The position numbers and the translations under genes are program-made. A DNA stretch of 64,000 nt from a virus: positions 1 through 64,000 of the IMG/VR virus record IMGVR_UViG_3300042518_001429, one strand, 5' to 3'. Of this stretch, positions 6,742 to 14,956 are shown one piece after another. The notes beneath the pieces are model-generated. The model searched no databases, was not told where the DNA came from, and saw only the letters and a list, made by a program, of their open reading frames with translations. Each line of letters starts with the position of its first letter. Position 1 is the stretch's first letter.

Positions 6742-9435
6742 ATGCCATACACAAGAGAATCAGGCTATCTACAGAACATGGTCGAAAATGGAATTACGTT
6801 TTCTGACCGTGATAGAGATGCTGTAGAAAAATTACGAGTATCTAATCCGCAAAGTCTTATCGATACAGACTTTGAGTATTCTTTGCAAAATACAAAATGG
6901 GAATTCTTAACTCTCTGTAATAACTATCCAGGGGTATATGCAAGAGCTAATGAACCAGCATTTACTTCAAATCAAATAACTTCTATACTACCCTCAGGCA
7001 TTGGTAATAGATCAGTAACTGTAACAGTAAATGAATTGCCTCGTTCTCCTTTCAAAATAGGGGATTCTGTAGTGTTAAAAGAAACAGCTAACACCACTTA
7101 CGTAGATGGGGCTTATATTATAACAGCAGTATTATCTCAATATTCTTTTCAAGTAGTTACTAAATCTCCTGCAGCATTAGTAGGTGATCAAAAAACGCAA
7201 TATACTGCACTCTACACTGGTGGCTTCTATACAAATGCCAATATACCTATTGTTGGTGTATCTTCAATTGCTGGAACGAGTGCAGCGTTAATTCAATTTG
7301 CAAACCCTCATAACCTTTATATAGGAACCCCTCTCACAGTGGTTGACTATAGACTATCAGCTGTTCCTTGGTCGGGTAGTTTTGAAGTATCTGCGGTAAG
7401 AGATGATTATAGAGTTATCTATCAGACTTTAACTGGTTCTAATTATTCAACATCAACTCTATTAGTGCCTGCAACAGGGGCAGTATATGCCAGAACCGAA
7501 GGTGTAGCGGTTCATAGATTCTTTGACGGTGGTGTACAAATTAATCCAGGTACCTCAGCTCCTAATGCTCGCATAATGCGTCAAACCAGAAAGTACTTTA
7601 AGTATCAGTCTGGTAAATCAATGCAATTTTCAACCGGTGTCTTGTTTAGACCGGTTTATGAAGTTACTAATGCTTATATTGACAAAACCCTTTATACTGC
7701 TAATTCTGCCACCTACCCTTACTACGACTTCGTTATATCAACAGAACAATATCATGGCTTTGCTGCTCCTGACTCCCATAAACAAGGGGTAACCATAAAA
7801 ACATTTGGCTTTGTATTATCTTCAAATGAAACTAATCCATATAATAAGACATTTGTTGTTAATAAAGTTTTAAATTCTAAAACCTTTAGTGTACAAATTC
7901 CGGTAAATGCTCAATTTAATCCTTTCCCAACAACAGACTTATCTCCCGGTGGTATTGCTTACGTGGAAGTACAAAATTGGAATGATGCCACAGTAAGAAC
8001 AGGTCTTTTTGATGATCAGAACGGAATGTTTTTTGAATATGATGGTAAACAATTTTATGCTGTAAAACGACAAACTACAACACCTCTAGCAGGAACAGTA
8101 AGAGTTGTAAATGGTTCTCCTTGGATTGTAAGTAGTGATGGATTTACTAAGTTTAAAACACAATTAGACGAAAATAATTTTATATCAATACAAGGAATGT
8201 CTTATCAGGTAGGATCAATTGTTAATAATTTATCAGCTACTGTAACCCCTGTTTATCGTGGTCAGAATGCTACAGGTTTAAAAGTTATAAAAACAGAAGA
8301 ATTGAGAATACCTCAATCTGAATTTAATCTTGATAAACTTGATGGCGCAGGGCCTTCTGGTTATGTACTCAATCTCAATAAAATGCAGATGATGTTTATT
8401 GATTACTCCTGGTACGGTGCCGGGAAGATCCGTTATGGTATCAGAGCTGTAAATGGTAAGATAATTTACTTTCACGAAATTTATAATAACAACGTAAATA
8501 TTAAGGCTCACATGCGTTCAGGTAACCTTCCCGGACGTTTTGAAATATCTAGTATTTCAAAGACCGGTACCTTCCTAACAGCTATAAGTTCAAACTCTAC
8601 ATCAGGTTTAATATCTCAAACCGACGCTAATATGCTACCACCTAAAGGCCGTATTGTTATAAATAACGAATACATAAACTATACAAAAGGTAGCACACAA
8701 TCAGGAGGAATAGTTCTAAACTTTAATCAAAGAAATGTCGGGGGTTTAACCTCAGGTGCTAAAAATCATAATGCTGGGGATCAATATGCTTCTTATAATC
8801 AAAACTGTTCACCTGCTTTAAGTCACTGGGGTGTAGCAGCGTTGATGGACGGAGAGTTTAACGAGGATAAGTCTTATCTTTTTACGGGGTCTAATCAAAC
8901 CTCCCTAACTGCAATGTCAGCAGATAAAGCTTTATTGTCTGTTCGTCTAGCACCTTCTGTTGACTATGGTATTATAGGTAAACTCGGTGAAAGAAGCTTA
9001 GTAAATCATTCCACCCTTAAACCACAAACTATAGGCATTGTCACTAACAATCCCTTACAAATTAATGTAAGAGTTAATTGCGAGCCACAAACTTTATTTA
9101 AGAATTTATCAGCCTGGAATTTTGTAGCCAATGGAAGTATAGCACAATACTATGACCATTCTGTTGATGGTTCGTTTGAAGTGGAGGGCACCGGTGGAGA
9201 TCTCATTGCTTCGTTCTTTGTATCTCCGGAGTCTCCTATTAATTCTAACTATCAAACATGCAAAGACTTTAACATTGAAGTTGTACGAGAGTTAACAAAC
9301 AGTATTCTCGGCGGGGATTTCCCTTTTCCGGATGGCCCCGACGTCGTAACAATTAGTGTCAAAACATTAGATGGCGGTTTAAACTATAATGCTGTATGTC
9401 GGGCTAGAATGTCTTGGACTGAAGATCAAGGCTAA
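6742..9435 (+). CDS. Very large virion fibre/structural protein
   Basis: 897 residues if the ATG at 6742 (MPYTRESGYL) is used; an AAGGG lies 11 nt before it. The frame is open further upstream into the ribozyme, so translation could also run through from an upstream exon after splicing. Near the N-terminus KLRVSNPQSLIDTDFEYSLQNTKWEFLT is a motif I associate with large phage structural proteins. Residues ~290-630 hold a domain also present in the minus-strand protein at 32216-34186: YQSGKS, GLFDDQNGMFFEYDG, DKLDGAGPSGYVLNL and a closing LPGRFEIS. The role is probably fibre or baseplate periphery. Confidence 0.7.
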   Translation: MPYTRESGYLQNMVENGITFSDRDRDAVEKLRVSNPQSLIDTDFEYSLQNTKWEFLTLCNNYPGVYARANEPAFTSNQITSILPSGIGNRSVTVTVNELPRSPFKIGDSVVLKETANTTYVDGAYIITAVLSQYSFQVVTKSPAALVGDQKTQYTALYTGGFYTNANIPIVGVSSIAGTSAALIQFANPHNLYIGTPLTVVDYRLSAVPWSGSFEVSAVRDDYRVIYQTLTGSNYSTSTLLVPATGAVYARTEGVAVHRFFDGGVQINPGTSAPNARIMRQTRKYFKYQSGKSMQFSTGVLFRPVYEVTNAYIDKTLYTANSATYPYYDFVISTEQYHGFAAPDSHKQGVTIKTFGFVLSSNETNPYNKTFVVNKVLNSKTFSVQIPVNAQFNPFPTTDLSPGGIAYVEVQNWNDATVRTGLFDDQNGMFFEYDGKQFYAVKRQTTTPLAGTVRVVNGSPWIVSSDGFTKFKTQLDENNFISIQGMSYQVGSIVNNLSATVTPVYRGQNATGLKVIKTEELRIPQSEFNLDKLDGAGPSGYVLNLNKMQMMFIDYSWYGAGKIRYGIRAVNGKIIYFHEIYNNNVNIKAHMRSGNLPGRFEISSISKTGTFLTAISSNSTSGLISQTDANMLPPKGRIVINNEYINYTKGSTQSGGIVLNFNQRNVGGLTSGAKNHNAGDQYASYNQNCSPALSHWGVAALMDGEFNEDKSYLFTGSNQTSLTAMSADKALLSVRLAPSVDYGIIGKLGERSLVNHSTLKPQTIGIVTNNPLQINVRVNCEPQTLFKNLSAWNFVANGSIAQYYDHSVDGSFEVEGTGGDLIASFFVSPESPINSNYQTCKDFNIEVVRELTNSILGGDFPFPDGPDVVTISVKTLDGGLNYNAVCRARMSWTEDQG

Positions 9436-9439
9436 TCCC

Positions 9440-9446
9440 ATAAATA
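9440..9446 (+). promoter_or_regulatory. Late-type promoter box, 6 nt before the start
   Basis: ATAAATA ends 6 nt before the ATG at 9453. Confidence 0.5.
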
Positions 9447-9452
9447 CTATTG

Positions 9453-9914
9453 ATGAATGTTCCTTTTTTACAGGACACTACTTTTACGGGTTTAATTAGC
9501 ACTAAGAATTATAAGACTTCTCAGGAATGGTCCCAGGCTTATAGTCTTATACAAGCTAATTCTGCAACCTGGGAAGAATCAGCCGATATACTTCCTACAG
9601 TTACAAATTATCTTTCAACAAATAGGGTACAAATATCTGCTTTAACTATTACAAATACTTTTTCAGGTATTAATAGTTTAACAGTATTTGGCAATATTTC
9701 AGCTTCTAGCACAGTATACGCTCAAGAAGGTAATTCAAGTAATTGGAATTCTGCCTATCAGCAAACTTCAGCATCTGATCTTGTACGAAGTAATACAACA
9801 TTTGAAACCCCAACTACCGGACTTTCAACTATTCAAAATATTGTTTCACTATCTTTAGAAACTTATAACAATTTAACCGTTAAATTACCCGGCACCCTAT
9901 ACGTAGTAGTCTAA
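9453..9914 (+). CDS. Fibre protein with WEES-PTVT module
   Basis: 153 residues from the ATG at 9453. An upstream in-frame TTG at 9450 falls in the promoter gap and is less likely. The segment NSATWEESADILPTVTNYLS is nearly identical to two segments of the minus-strand fibre protein at 62423-63571. Other recognisable words are SLTVFGNISASSTVYAQEG and NWNSAYQQTSA, typical of phage fibre shafts. The C-terminus is short and beta-rich. It is probably a fibre subunit or adaptor. Confidence 0.65.
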   Translation: MNVPFLQDTTFTGLISTKNYKTSQEWSQAYSLIQANSATWEESADILPTVTNYLSTNRVQISALTITNTFSGINSLTVFGNISASSTVYAQEGNSSNWNSAYQQTSASDLVRSNTTFETPTTGLSTIQNIVSLSLETYNNLTVKLPGTLYVVV

Positions 9915-9915
9915 T

Positions 9916-11331
9916 ATGCTATTAACAGATAACAATTATTACCTTGACAATGAGCCAGTTCTTCGTCTTTATAAAGATGATAAACTAGTCTTTCCTGAAC
10001 GAAATTACCCTGTAACCCTTACTATAGATACAAGTAAAACGGCTCCTACCGATCAGTTTTTTATAGGTACACTAAATAATACTGTTTATAATTTTTTAGT
10101 TGATTGGGGTGATAATATCGTAGAAAATCTTACCGCTACTAGCACTGGTGCATTGCCATTCACTCATACTTACCCAGTATCAAATCAACTTTATAATGTT
10201 TATATATCTGGTGCACCTCTTTCCGGGTTTCCATATATGGGTTTTGCCTCTGTTAATGTAAGAGAAAGGGTGATAAAAGCTATTATAAACGACGATAACC
10301 ATTTTACTCAGTTTAATACTACTTTTCAAGGGTGTATAAATTTAAGAAAATTTACAGCAGGTGTATTTCCAAGCGCGGTTAACTTTGCAACTGCATGGCA
10401 AAATTGTTCTTCGCTAACAGAATTTCCTGCTATTAGTAGTCTAAGAGGTACTAGTTTTTCTCAAACATGGCGGGGATGTACAAGTTTGCAAAGCTTTCCC
10501 TTGATAGAAATTCCTGATACAGCTACGAATATCGCAGGGGCGTGGTTTGGTTGCACTTCTCTTACTTCATTTCCTGCTATAAATTTTAAAAATGTTGTAA
10601 CTTTTAGTATAGGTAGTGCTATAGGTACCTGGCAAAACTGTAGTTCATTAACAACATTTCCAAAGATTACATGTAATAGTGCTAATAATATTGCATCAGC
10701 CTGGGTAAATTGTACTTCTTTATTATCATTTCCGGATATAGAATTTGGAGGTTCAAGCTTGACCCTCACCAACACTTGGGGTAATTGCAGATCTTTAAGA
10801 AACTTTCCAAATTTAAATTTAAGTCGTGCAATTACTCTTATTTCTACTTGGCAAGGTTGCGTTTCTCTCACTTCATTTCCGCCTTTAAATTTATCTGCAG
10901 GTACTAATTTTTCTAGCGCCTGGAATAGCTGTTCATCCCTTAACACTTTCCCTCTTATTACCTGTATAAATGCTACTACATTAGGAAATGCTTGGTTGAG
11001 TTGTTTGTCTCTAACCTCTTTTCCTCCTATTAGTTGCCCAAATGTAACTAATTTTAGTAACACGTGGAGTAACTGTATATCATTATCGGTCTTTGAATTT
11101 AATATAGATACATTTTCAAAAGTAGCAACTACAGGTGGCACTAATTGTTTTTTAAATGTTACTCTACCTACACAGACTTGGTCTTCTATACTTACTTCCA
11201 TATCAGCCACAAATACTAACTTAAATGTCACATTTCATGGAGGCAACTCAAAACGTAATGCTGAAGGTACAACCGCTTATGCTTATCTTACAGGCCGAGG
11301 CTGGTCTATAACTGATGGAGGGCCTGAATAA
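9916..11331 (+). CDS. Fibre/adhesin with ~11 BspA-type leucine-rich repeats
   Basis: 471 residues, one base after the previous stop. Residues ~35-110 form a PKD-like beta domain (FLVDWGDNIVENLT, FTHTYPVSNQLYNVYIS). From ~135 to ~400 there are about eleven repeats of 22-30 residues with the pattern W-x-x-C-x-S-L-x-x-F-P, for example WQNCSSLTEFP, WRGCTSLQSFP, WFGCTSLTSFP and WNSCSSLNTFP. This matches leucine-rich repeats of the BspA/DUF285 kind. Each unit carries one Cys, so the side of the solenoid would show a ladder of cysteines. The last ~70 residues are non-repetitive. Leucine-rich repeats bind proteins in many systems, so a receptor-binding role is plausible; this is inference. Confidence 0.75.
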   Translation: MLLTDNNYYLDNEPVLRLYKDDKLVFPERNYPVTLTIDTSKTAPTDQFFIGTLNNTVYNFLVDWGDNIVENLTATSTGALPFTHTYPVSNQLYNVYISGAPLSGFPYMGFASVNVRERVIKAIINDDNHFTQFNTTFQGCINLRKFTAGVFPSAVNFATAWQNCSSLTEFPAISSLRGTSFSQTWRGCTSLQSFPLIEIPDTATNIAGAWFGCTSLTSFPAINFKNVVTFSIGSAIGTWQNCSSLTTFPKITCNSANNIASAWVNCTSLLSFPDIEFGGSSLTLTNTWGNCRSLRNFPNLNLSRAITLISTWQGCVSLTSFPPLNLSAGTNFSSAWNSCSSLNTFPLITCINATTLGNAWLSCLSLTSFPPISCPNVTNFSNTWSNCISLSVFEFNIDTFSKVATTGGTNCFLNVTLPTQTWSSILTSISATNTNLNVTFHGGNSKRNAEGTTAYAYLTGRGWSITDGGPE

Positions 11332-11339
11332 ATTATTTT

Positions 11340-11555
11340 ATGCCATTCTTAAACTATCCAGAAACTGCTAAATGGGTTGTTGCACATAACGGAAATGATA
11401 TATTTCATCTCTCTGAAGTACAGCCCCAGAATTGCTTTGCTACAGGACAACCATTCTTAGAAGTTTTTAATACCCAAGAAGAGGCTCTAATAGCATTTCC
11501 TCAACTATCAGCTCAATTTGTAGAAGAAACAGAATTATTTGACCTTATCGACTAA
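11340..11555 (+). CDS. Small protein after the LRR fibre
   Basis: 71 residues, acidic, 8 nt after the LRR fibre gene (MPFLNYPETAKWVVAHNGND, ending ETELFDLID). I do not recognise it. Its position suggests a fibre assembly factor or small virion part. Its 3' end overlaps the convergent minus-strand gene by 21 nt. Confidence 0.55.
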   Translation: MPFLNYPETAKWVVAHNGNDIFHLSEVQPQNCFATGQPFLEVFNTQEEALIAFPQLSAQFVEETELFDLID

Positions 11556-11828
11556 GGCAGCCAAGTAAGGAACCAAATCTAGAGCTGTATCGTGCTTGTA
11601 ACCGCCAATGAAGCGAGAGTACTTCTGATCAATAAAGACCGCTAAACCGATACAGGCTAGTTCCTCTTCTGATAAATCTTTATCGGTATATTTCTTCACA
11701 AGAGCTTTTGTAAGAAGCCAAATAGCATCTTCACCCCAGGAATCACTATACTGACCACCTCGTTCTTGCATAGTACTAGCAACCTCTTTTAAAGTTGCTG
11801 TTGCAGCTCGGATAAATTCGTTAGCCAT
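11535..11828 (-). CDS. Small DUF6378-like protein
   Basis: 97 residues using the ATG at 11828, which overlaps the stop of the preceding gene as TAATG. The pattern TLKEVASTMQERGGQYSDSW early on and KYSRFIGGYKHDTALDLVPYLAAL late resembles the phage family DUF6378, whose function is unknown to me. The upstream in-frame codon at 11843 lies within the neighbouring gene and is not needed. Confidence 0.6.
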   Translation of the reverse strand: MANEFIRAATATLKEVASTMQERGGQYSDSWGEDAIWLLTKALVKKYTDKDLSEEELACIGLAVFIDQKYSRFIGGYKHDTALDLVPYLAALVDKVK

Positions 11829-12094
11829 TAATGACCAAGCCAATTAATGTTCGTAGCAGCCGAGCAGTCCGTAGTATCAAAGAAGAGGGAGTGTGACTGC
11901 CCTCCGGCTTCTACTAGAAAAGATACAATGCGCCGAGGTGTCTTAGAATATGAAACAAGCCTGTTCATTGTTTGCTCATTAACAATCTCATAATTGTTAC
12001 TAAATTGATGTGCAATTTGCTGACGAAGGAAGTCCATAATGTCTTTGCCCCCGACTTGTTCTGGTTTAACTTGGAATATAGTAGGTTCTGCCAT
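11828..12094 (-). CDS. Small protein of unknown function
   Basis: 88 residues (MAEPTIFQVKPEQVGGKDIM ... NINWLGH). It has a helical first half and a beta-rich second half with RRIVSFLVEAGGQSHSLFF. I do not recognise it. It is coupled to the following gene by a TAATG overlap and lies 13 nt after the end of the gene at 12108-12368 in the same direction. Confidence 0.55.
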   Translation of the reverse strand: MAEPTIFQVKPEQVGGKDIMDFLRQQIAHQFSNNYEIVNEQTMNRLVSYSKTPRRIVSFLVEAGGQSHSLFFDTTDCSAATNINWLGH

Positions 12095-12107
12095 AATAGT
12101 CTAATTA

Positions 12108-12368
12108 TTAAAAGTTTGATTCGTATTCCACCACAGAATCAACTCGAAAGGATCTCCAAGCTAGCTTTTCTAGATCCCATACCGGAAGAGTATTAGGATT
12201 TTCTTTTTTCTTTTTCTTTTCCTGGCCTTCAATTATTTCTTCCGGATCAGGGAGATAGTCTTCCGATAGAGTACAGACCATTTTACGGATGCTATCATCT
12301 TTTTTTCGAAACTTAATTGTAACGACCTTACTTTTTAAAAGATTAACCAAGTCTTCTTTTGATGTCAT
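12108..12368 (-). CDS. SH3/WYL_2-like small protein (DUF2693 type)
   Basis: 86 residues. The pattern DLVNLLKSKVVTIKFRKKDDSIRKMVCTL, then NPNTLPVWDLEKLAWRSFRVDSV, is that of the small phage beta-barrel family DUF2693/WYL_2. The function of that family is not established to my knowledge. A Lys-rich linker (GQEKKKKKEN) sits between the two parts. It has its own sigma70-like promoter, divergent from the RNase H gene. Confidence 0.7.
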   Translation of the reverse strand: MTSKEDLVNLLKSKVVTIKFRKKDDSIRKMVCTLSEDYLPDPEEIIEGQEKKKKKENPNTLPVWDLEKLAWRSFRVDSVVEYESNF

Positions 12369-12374
12369 GCAATC

Positions 12375-12402
12375 ATAATACTATCAAACTAAATATAATC
12401 AA
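12375..12402 (-). promoter_or_regulatory. Sigma70-like promoter for the gene at 12108-12368
   Basis: On the minus strand a -35 TTGATT (12397-12402) and -10 TATTAT (12375-12380) are separated by 16 nt. The -10 ends 6 nt before the start codon, so the transcript would be leaderless or nearly so. Confidence 0.55.
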
Positions 12403-12405
12403 CTC

Positions 12406-12433
12406 TTGACTTAAACTCTTTTACCTCTATACT
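12406..12433 (+). promoter_or_regulatory. Sigma70-like promoter for the RNase H gene
   Basis: -35 TTGACT (12406-12411) and -10 TATACT (12428-12433) are separated by 16 nt, and 6 nt follow before the ATG at 12440. It lies back to back with the minus-strand promoter at 12375-12402. Confidence 0.6.
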
Positions 12434-12439
12434 AATAGT

Positions 12440-13345
12440 ATGAATAATTTAGTAGTGGATGGTAGTAACGCCCTCTGGCGCACATATTGGATCGCTGAAA
12501 CACGCCATAAACTTGTTAATTCTAAAGGTGTATGGACAGGCCCTATATACCTTTTCCTTAAATCTATAAAGGCTTTACAAGAGAAATTTAAACCTAACAA
12601 CACCTACGTGACGTGGGATAAAAAATTAAAATATCCATCGACGAACTTTCGTAAAGAGCTGGCACCAGAGACGTACAAACAGAATAGAGACGACGATAAG
12701 TCAAAACTCATCCACGAACAACATGATGAGCTTTCTAAATGGCTGACCGTCTTAGGTATTAAGCAGATCTATCCTGGAGTGTTGGAAGCTGACGACATTA
12801 TTGCCTGGCTTTGTAAAGAGAAGCTTCAATCAAGTATTATTGTTTCCGTTGACAAGGACTTACTTCAATTGGTAAATGATTTCTGTCATTACTACAATCC
12901 AATTAAGAAGAAGCTCATTACACCCGCTAACTTTTTAGAAGAGGTAGGAGTTGAGATTATTGAATACAATTACTACAAAGCTCTTCTCGGTGACAAGTCT
13001 GATAACGTTGAAGGCATCCAAGGGTACGGGGTTCAGAGATCAGCCAAGCTTTGCAAAGAAGGCTATAACGGTATCGTTCAAAAGCTATCTGAAGAGGATA
13101 AGCAGAAGTTTGATAAGAATTTAATTCTCACTAATCTAACTGGCTCTTACTATAAAGAGGAAGGCGAGGTTGAGCTCTATCAAGACCAATACGAGAAGCA
13201 GCAGTTAGTTAAAGCTGACATGAAGAAGTTCGAAGAGATGTGCCAAGAGTCTGAGTTTTATTCTTTTGTTAAGGAGATGGACAAGTGGAAGGATACTTTC
13301 TCTAGAGGTCAGTCGCTTGTTGACTTAATCTCCCAGCTCTCCTAA
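12440..13345 (+). CDS. rnh: RNase H / 5'-3' FEN-type exonuclease (T4 Rnh-like)
   Basis: 301 residues, close to T4 RNase H (305). Such enzymes remove RNA primers and 5' flaps from lagging-strand DNA using two metal ions. The acidic residues of the family are visible: D7 in VVDGSN, D60 in TWDKK, E116/D118/D119 in EADDIIA, D138/D140 in SVDKDLLQLV, and D185/D188 in GDKSDNVEGI, followed by the helix-hairpin-helix GIQGYG. Expression is probably early, from the sigma70-like promoter that ends 6 nt before its start. Its 3' end overlaps the convergent gene by 21 nt. Confidence 0.9.
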   Translation: MNNLVVDGSNALWRTYWIAETRHKLVNSKGVWTGPIYLFLKSIKALQEKFKPNNTYVTWDKKLKYPSTNFRKELAPETYKQNRDDDKSKLIHEQHDELSKWLTVLGIKQIYPGVLEADDIIAWLCKEKLQSSIIVSVDKDLLQLVNDFCHYYNPIKKKLITPANFLEEVGVEIIEYNYYKALLGDKSDNVEGIQGYGVQRSAKLCKEGYNGIVQKLSEEDKQKFDKNLILTNLTGSYYKEEGEVELYQDQYEKQQLVKADMKKFEEMCQESEFYSFVKEMDKWKDTFSRGQSLVDLISQLS

Positions 13346-13519
13346 GTCTTCAGGGCCCATCTTTTCTAAGACCATAACTACAAAGTCTTCAATGTCTTCT
13401 TCTGAAGCATACTTAACATCAAAGATCTTAGCAACCGCAGCTGCAAATTCCCAATCATAGTCCATCTTTAGGACTATTCGATCACCTTTATCGATTGCGT
13501 CTGTTATCTCGAGCTTCAT
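13325..13519 (-). CDS. Small acidic protein of unknown function
   Basis: 64 residues from the ATG at 13519 (MKLEITDAIDKGDRIVLKMD ... EKMGPEDLGELGD). A longer start at 13555 is possible but would lie deep in the neighbouring gene. The start overlaps the 3' end of the HExxH gene by 32 nt in another frame. I do not recognise the family. Confidence 0.5.
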   Translation of the reverse strand: MKLEITDAIDKGDRIVLKMDYDWEFAAAVAKIFDVKYASEEDIEDFVVMVLEKMGPEDLGELGD

Positions 13520-13880
13520 TTTTGTACTTCTTCTTTTTACGAGCTCGGCGCTCATTTATTAGCGCACATTCGTAGGTTTTAACTGAAAGCATTTTTAAGA
13601 ATCGGGCATTATCGAGTATCGATACCCCGTTCACTACTCTTGATTCGGCATAGATGACCTGAGACTCTGACCAATCCGGATAGAGGTAGTGAATGAGTTC
13701 ATGATAAGCTGTTCTTAGCATATCTTTTCTGTGGTCAATTATAACTACATCTTCGTCATATAAGCACCATCCACAGATTTTTAATTTCTTAAAGATGAAG
13801 AATTCAGATGGCTTTCTTCTTACCAAAGACAGACATCTATTATAGACAGATTTAACGTCTTTTTTGGTAAGCCGTTTCAT
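13488..13880 (-). CDS. HExxH-containing protein, putative small metallopeptidase
   Basis: 130 residues. H60-E61-L-I-H64 in RTAYHELIHYLYPDWSE is a zinc-protease motif, and E79 in VIYAES could be the third metal ligand. Early part: KPSEFFIFKKLKICGWCLYDEDVVIIDH, which resembles the strand before the active-site helix of SprT/ImmA-like folds. The C-terminus is strongly basic (RRARKKKKYKN). Activity is inferred only from the motif. An ATAAATA box (13886-13892) lies 5 nt before the start. Confidence 0.65.
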   Translation of the reverse strand: MKRLTKKDVKSVYNRCLSLVRRKPSEFFIFKKLKICGWCLYDEDVVIIDHRKDMLRTAYHELIHYLYPDWSESQVIYAESRVVNGVSILDNARFLKMLSVKTYECALINERRARKKKKYKNEARDNRRNR

Positions 13881-13885
13881 ACTAA

Positions 13886-13892
13886 TATTTAT
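13886..13892 (-). promoter_or_regulatory. Late-type box before the HExxH gene
   Basis: ATAAATA on the minus strand ends 5 nt before the ATG at 13880. Confidence 0.45.
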
Positions 13893-13897
13893 TCTGC

Positions 13898-14629
13898 CTA
13901 TAGGTCAAAGTCTTTTTCAAATCCCTTAAAGGATTGTTTATATGACTTTAAAGATTCATCGTACTTATCTTTGGTGAACTGCCAGTTCCAGGAGAGAGCT
14001 TCGGGCACCTTAAATCCATAGAACTTAAGTACTTGCTTCTGAACACTTAATACATTTTCACCGTTCCAGTTTTGGCCTGTAAGAATGATACCGGCATCAA
14101 TATCTTTAATGACATTGTCTTCTCCTAGAGTGGTGTGTCTACTCTCCAACCAGCAAAGTCGTTCAATAAGACGCTGATACACAGCATTCATCTGACCCCA
14201 GCGAACAGCTCCAAAGAAGATAACAGCTTCAGACTCAAGGAGTTCTTTTACAATCTTCCATAGTTCATCGTCCTTCATGTGGAACGAGGTCCAGCAACGT
14301 AAGCATCCAGAGGGATTCTTGTCTTTATCTTTGAGAGTCGCGGCCTTGACCCCGCAATCATTGTTCTTAAAGGAGACATGGCCCGTACAATCATGAACTG
14401 TCATATGCGCAGCATCCATAAGCAAAGTTCTATCGGACAGCTTTGACTGAATGTACTTTGCCAGCATCATTGACTTTGGCATTTCCTCTTCCTTTAACGA
14501 TTCCGGTCTATTAGAAGTAGAGATGAGAAGTATTTTCTTTTTCTTAGAAAGGTATTCAACAGTTTTATCGAGCTGTTTTTGTTCTGTCTTTTCTAAAAGG
14601 TAGAAGTATTTTTTAAAGTCTGCAGACAT
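13898..14629 (-). CDS. Flavodoxin-fold (FMN reductase-like) protein with cysteine cluster
   Basis: 243 residues. KKILLISTSNRPES (residues 31-44) looks like the first strand and phosphate loop of NADPH-dependent FMN reductases. VIFFGAVRWGQMNAVYQRLIERL (136-158) matches the flavin-contacting region and helix. Between them lie four cysteines: C81 (HDCTGH), C92 (DCGVK), C109 and C112 (CLRC). This resembles the iron-sulfur flavoprotein subgroup, in which cysteines bind a cluster, but the spacing here is not the classical compact one. It may be an auxiliary redox gene. Cofactor content is inference. Confidence 0.7.
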   Translation of the reverse strand: MSADFKKYFYLLEKTEQKQLDKTVEYLSKKKKILLISTSNRPESLKEEEMPKSMMLAKYIQSKLSDRTLLMDAAHMTVHDCTGHVSFKNNDCGVKAATLKDKDKNPSGCLRCWTSFHMKDDELWKIVKELLESEAVIFFGAVRWGQMNAVYQRLIERLCWLESRHTTLGEDNVIKDIDAGIILTGQNWNGENVLSVQKQVLKFYGFKVPEALSWNWQFTKDKYDESLKSYKQSFKGFEKDFDL

Positions 14630-14677
14630 ATGTATAGTATTTAACCGAATTATAGATAAATACTATTATAATATCAT

Positions 14678-14956
14678 ATGTACGAAGATCAAAATTTATT
14701 AGGACCGGGAGGCTTTAATCCAGTACCTAAGAAGGTACTACCCTTCCCATTGGAGAACATAGAAGAGCAGTTAGCTGACGTTTACTTTGAGATGGATAAG
14801 ATCCGTAAACGTATTGAAGTTGTCAAGCGCAATAACGTCACTTCATTAACCGAAGTTCGTTTAAAGCAATTAGGTAAGATGCAGTATAAGATTAATACTG
14901 CAATGGGTCTAATCAGAGACCTAACAAAGGACTTGGACAGCTTTTGGATTGATTAA
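14678..14956 (+). CDS. Small helical protein of unknown function
   Basis: 92 residues. An N-terminal Gly/Pro-rich segment (LLGPGGFNPVPKKVLPFPLEN) is followed by a predicted helical pair (EEQLADVYFEMDKIRKRIEVVKR ... LKQLGKMQYKINTAMGLIRDL). A TAAATACTATTATAAT stretch (ATAAATA at 14656-14662) lies 15 nt upstream. Its 3' end overlaps the convergent gene by 4 nt. I do not recognise it. Confidence 0.55.
   Translation: MYEDQNLLGPGGFNPVPKKVLPFPLENIEEQLADVYFEMDKIRKRIEVVKRNNVTSLTEVRLKQLGKMQYKINTAMGLIRDLTKDLDSFWID

Noticed and set aside
10461-11231. Long minus-strand open frame of 256 codons opposite the LRR fibre
   Set aside because: It mirrors the periodic repeat of the plus-strand gene, has no promoter or start signal, and its product is low-complexity.
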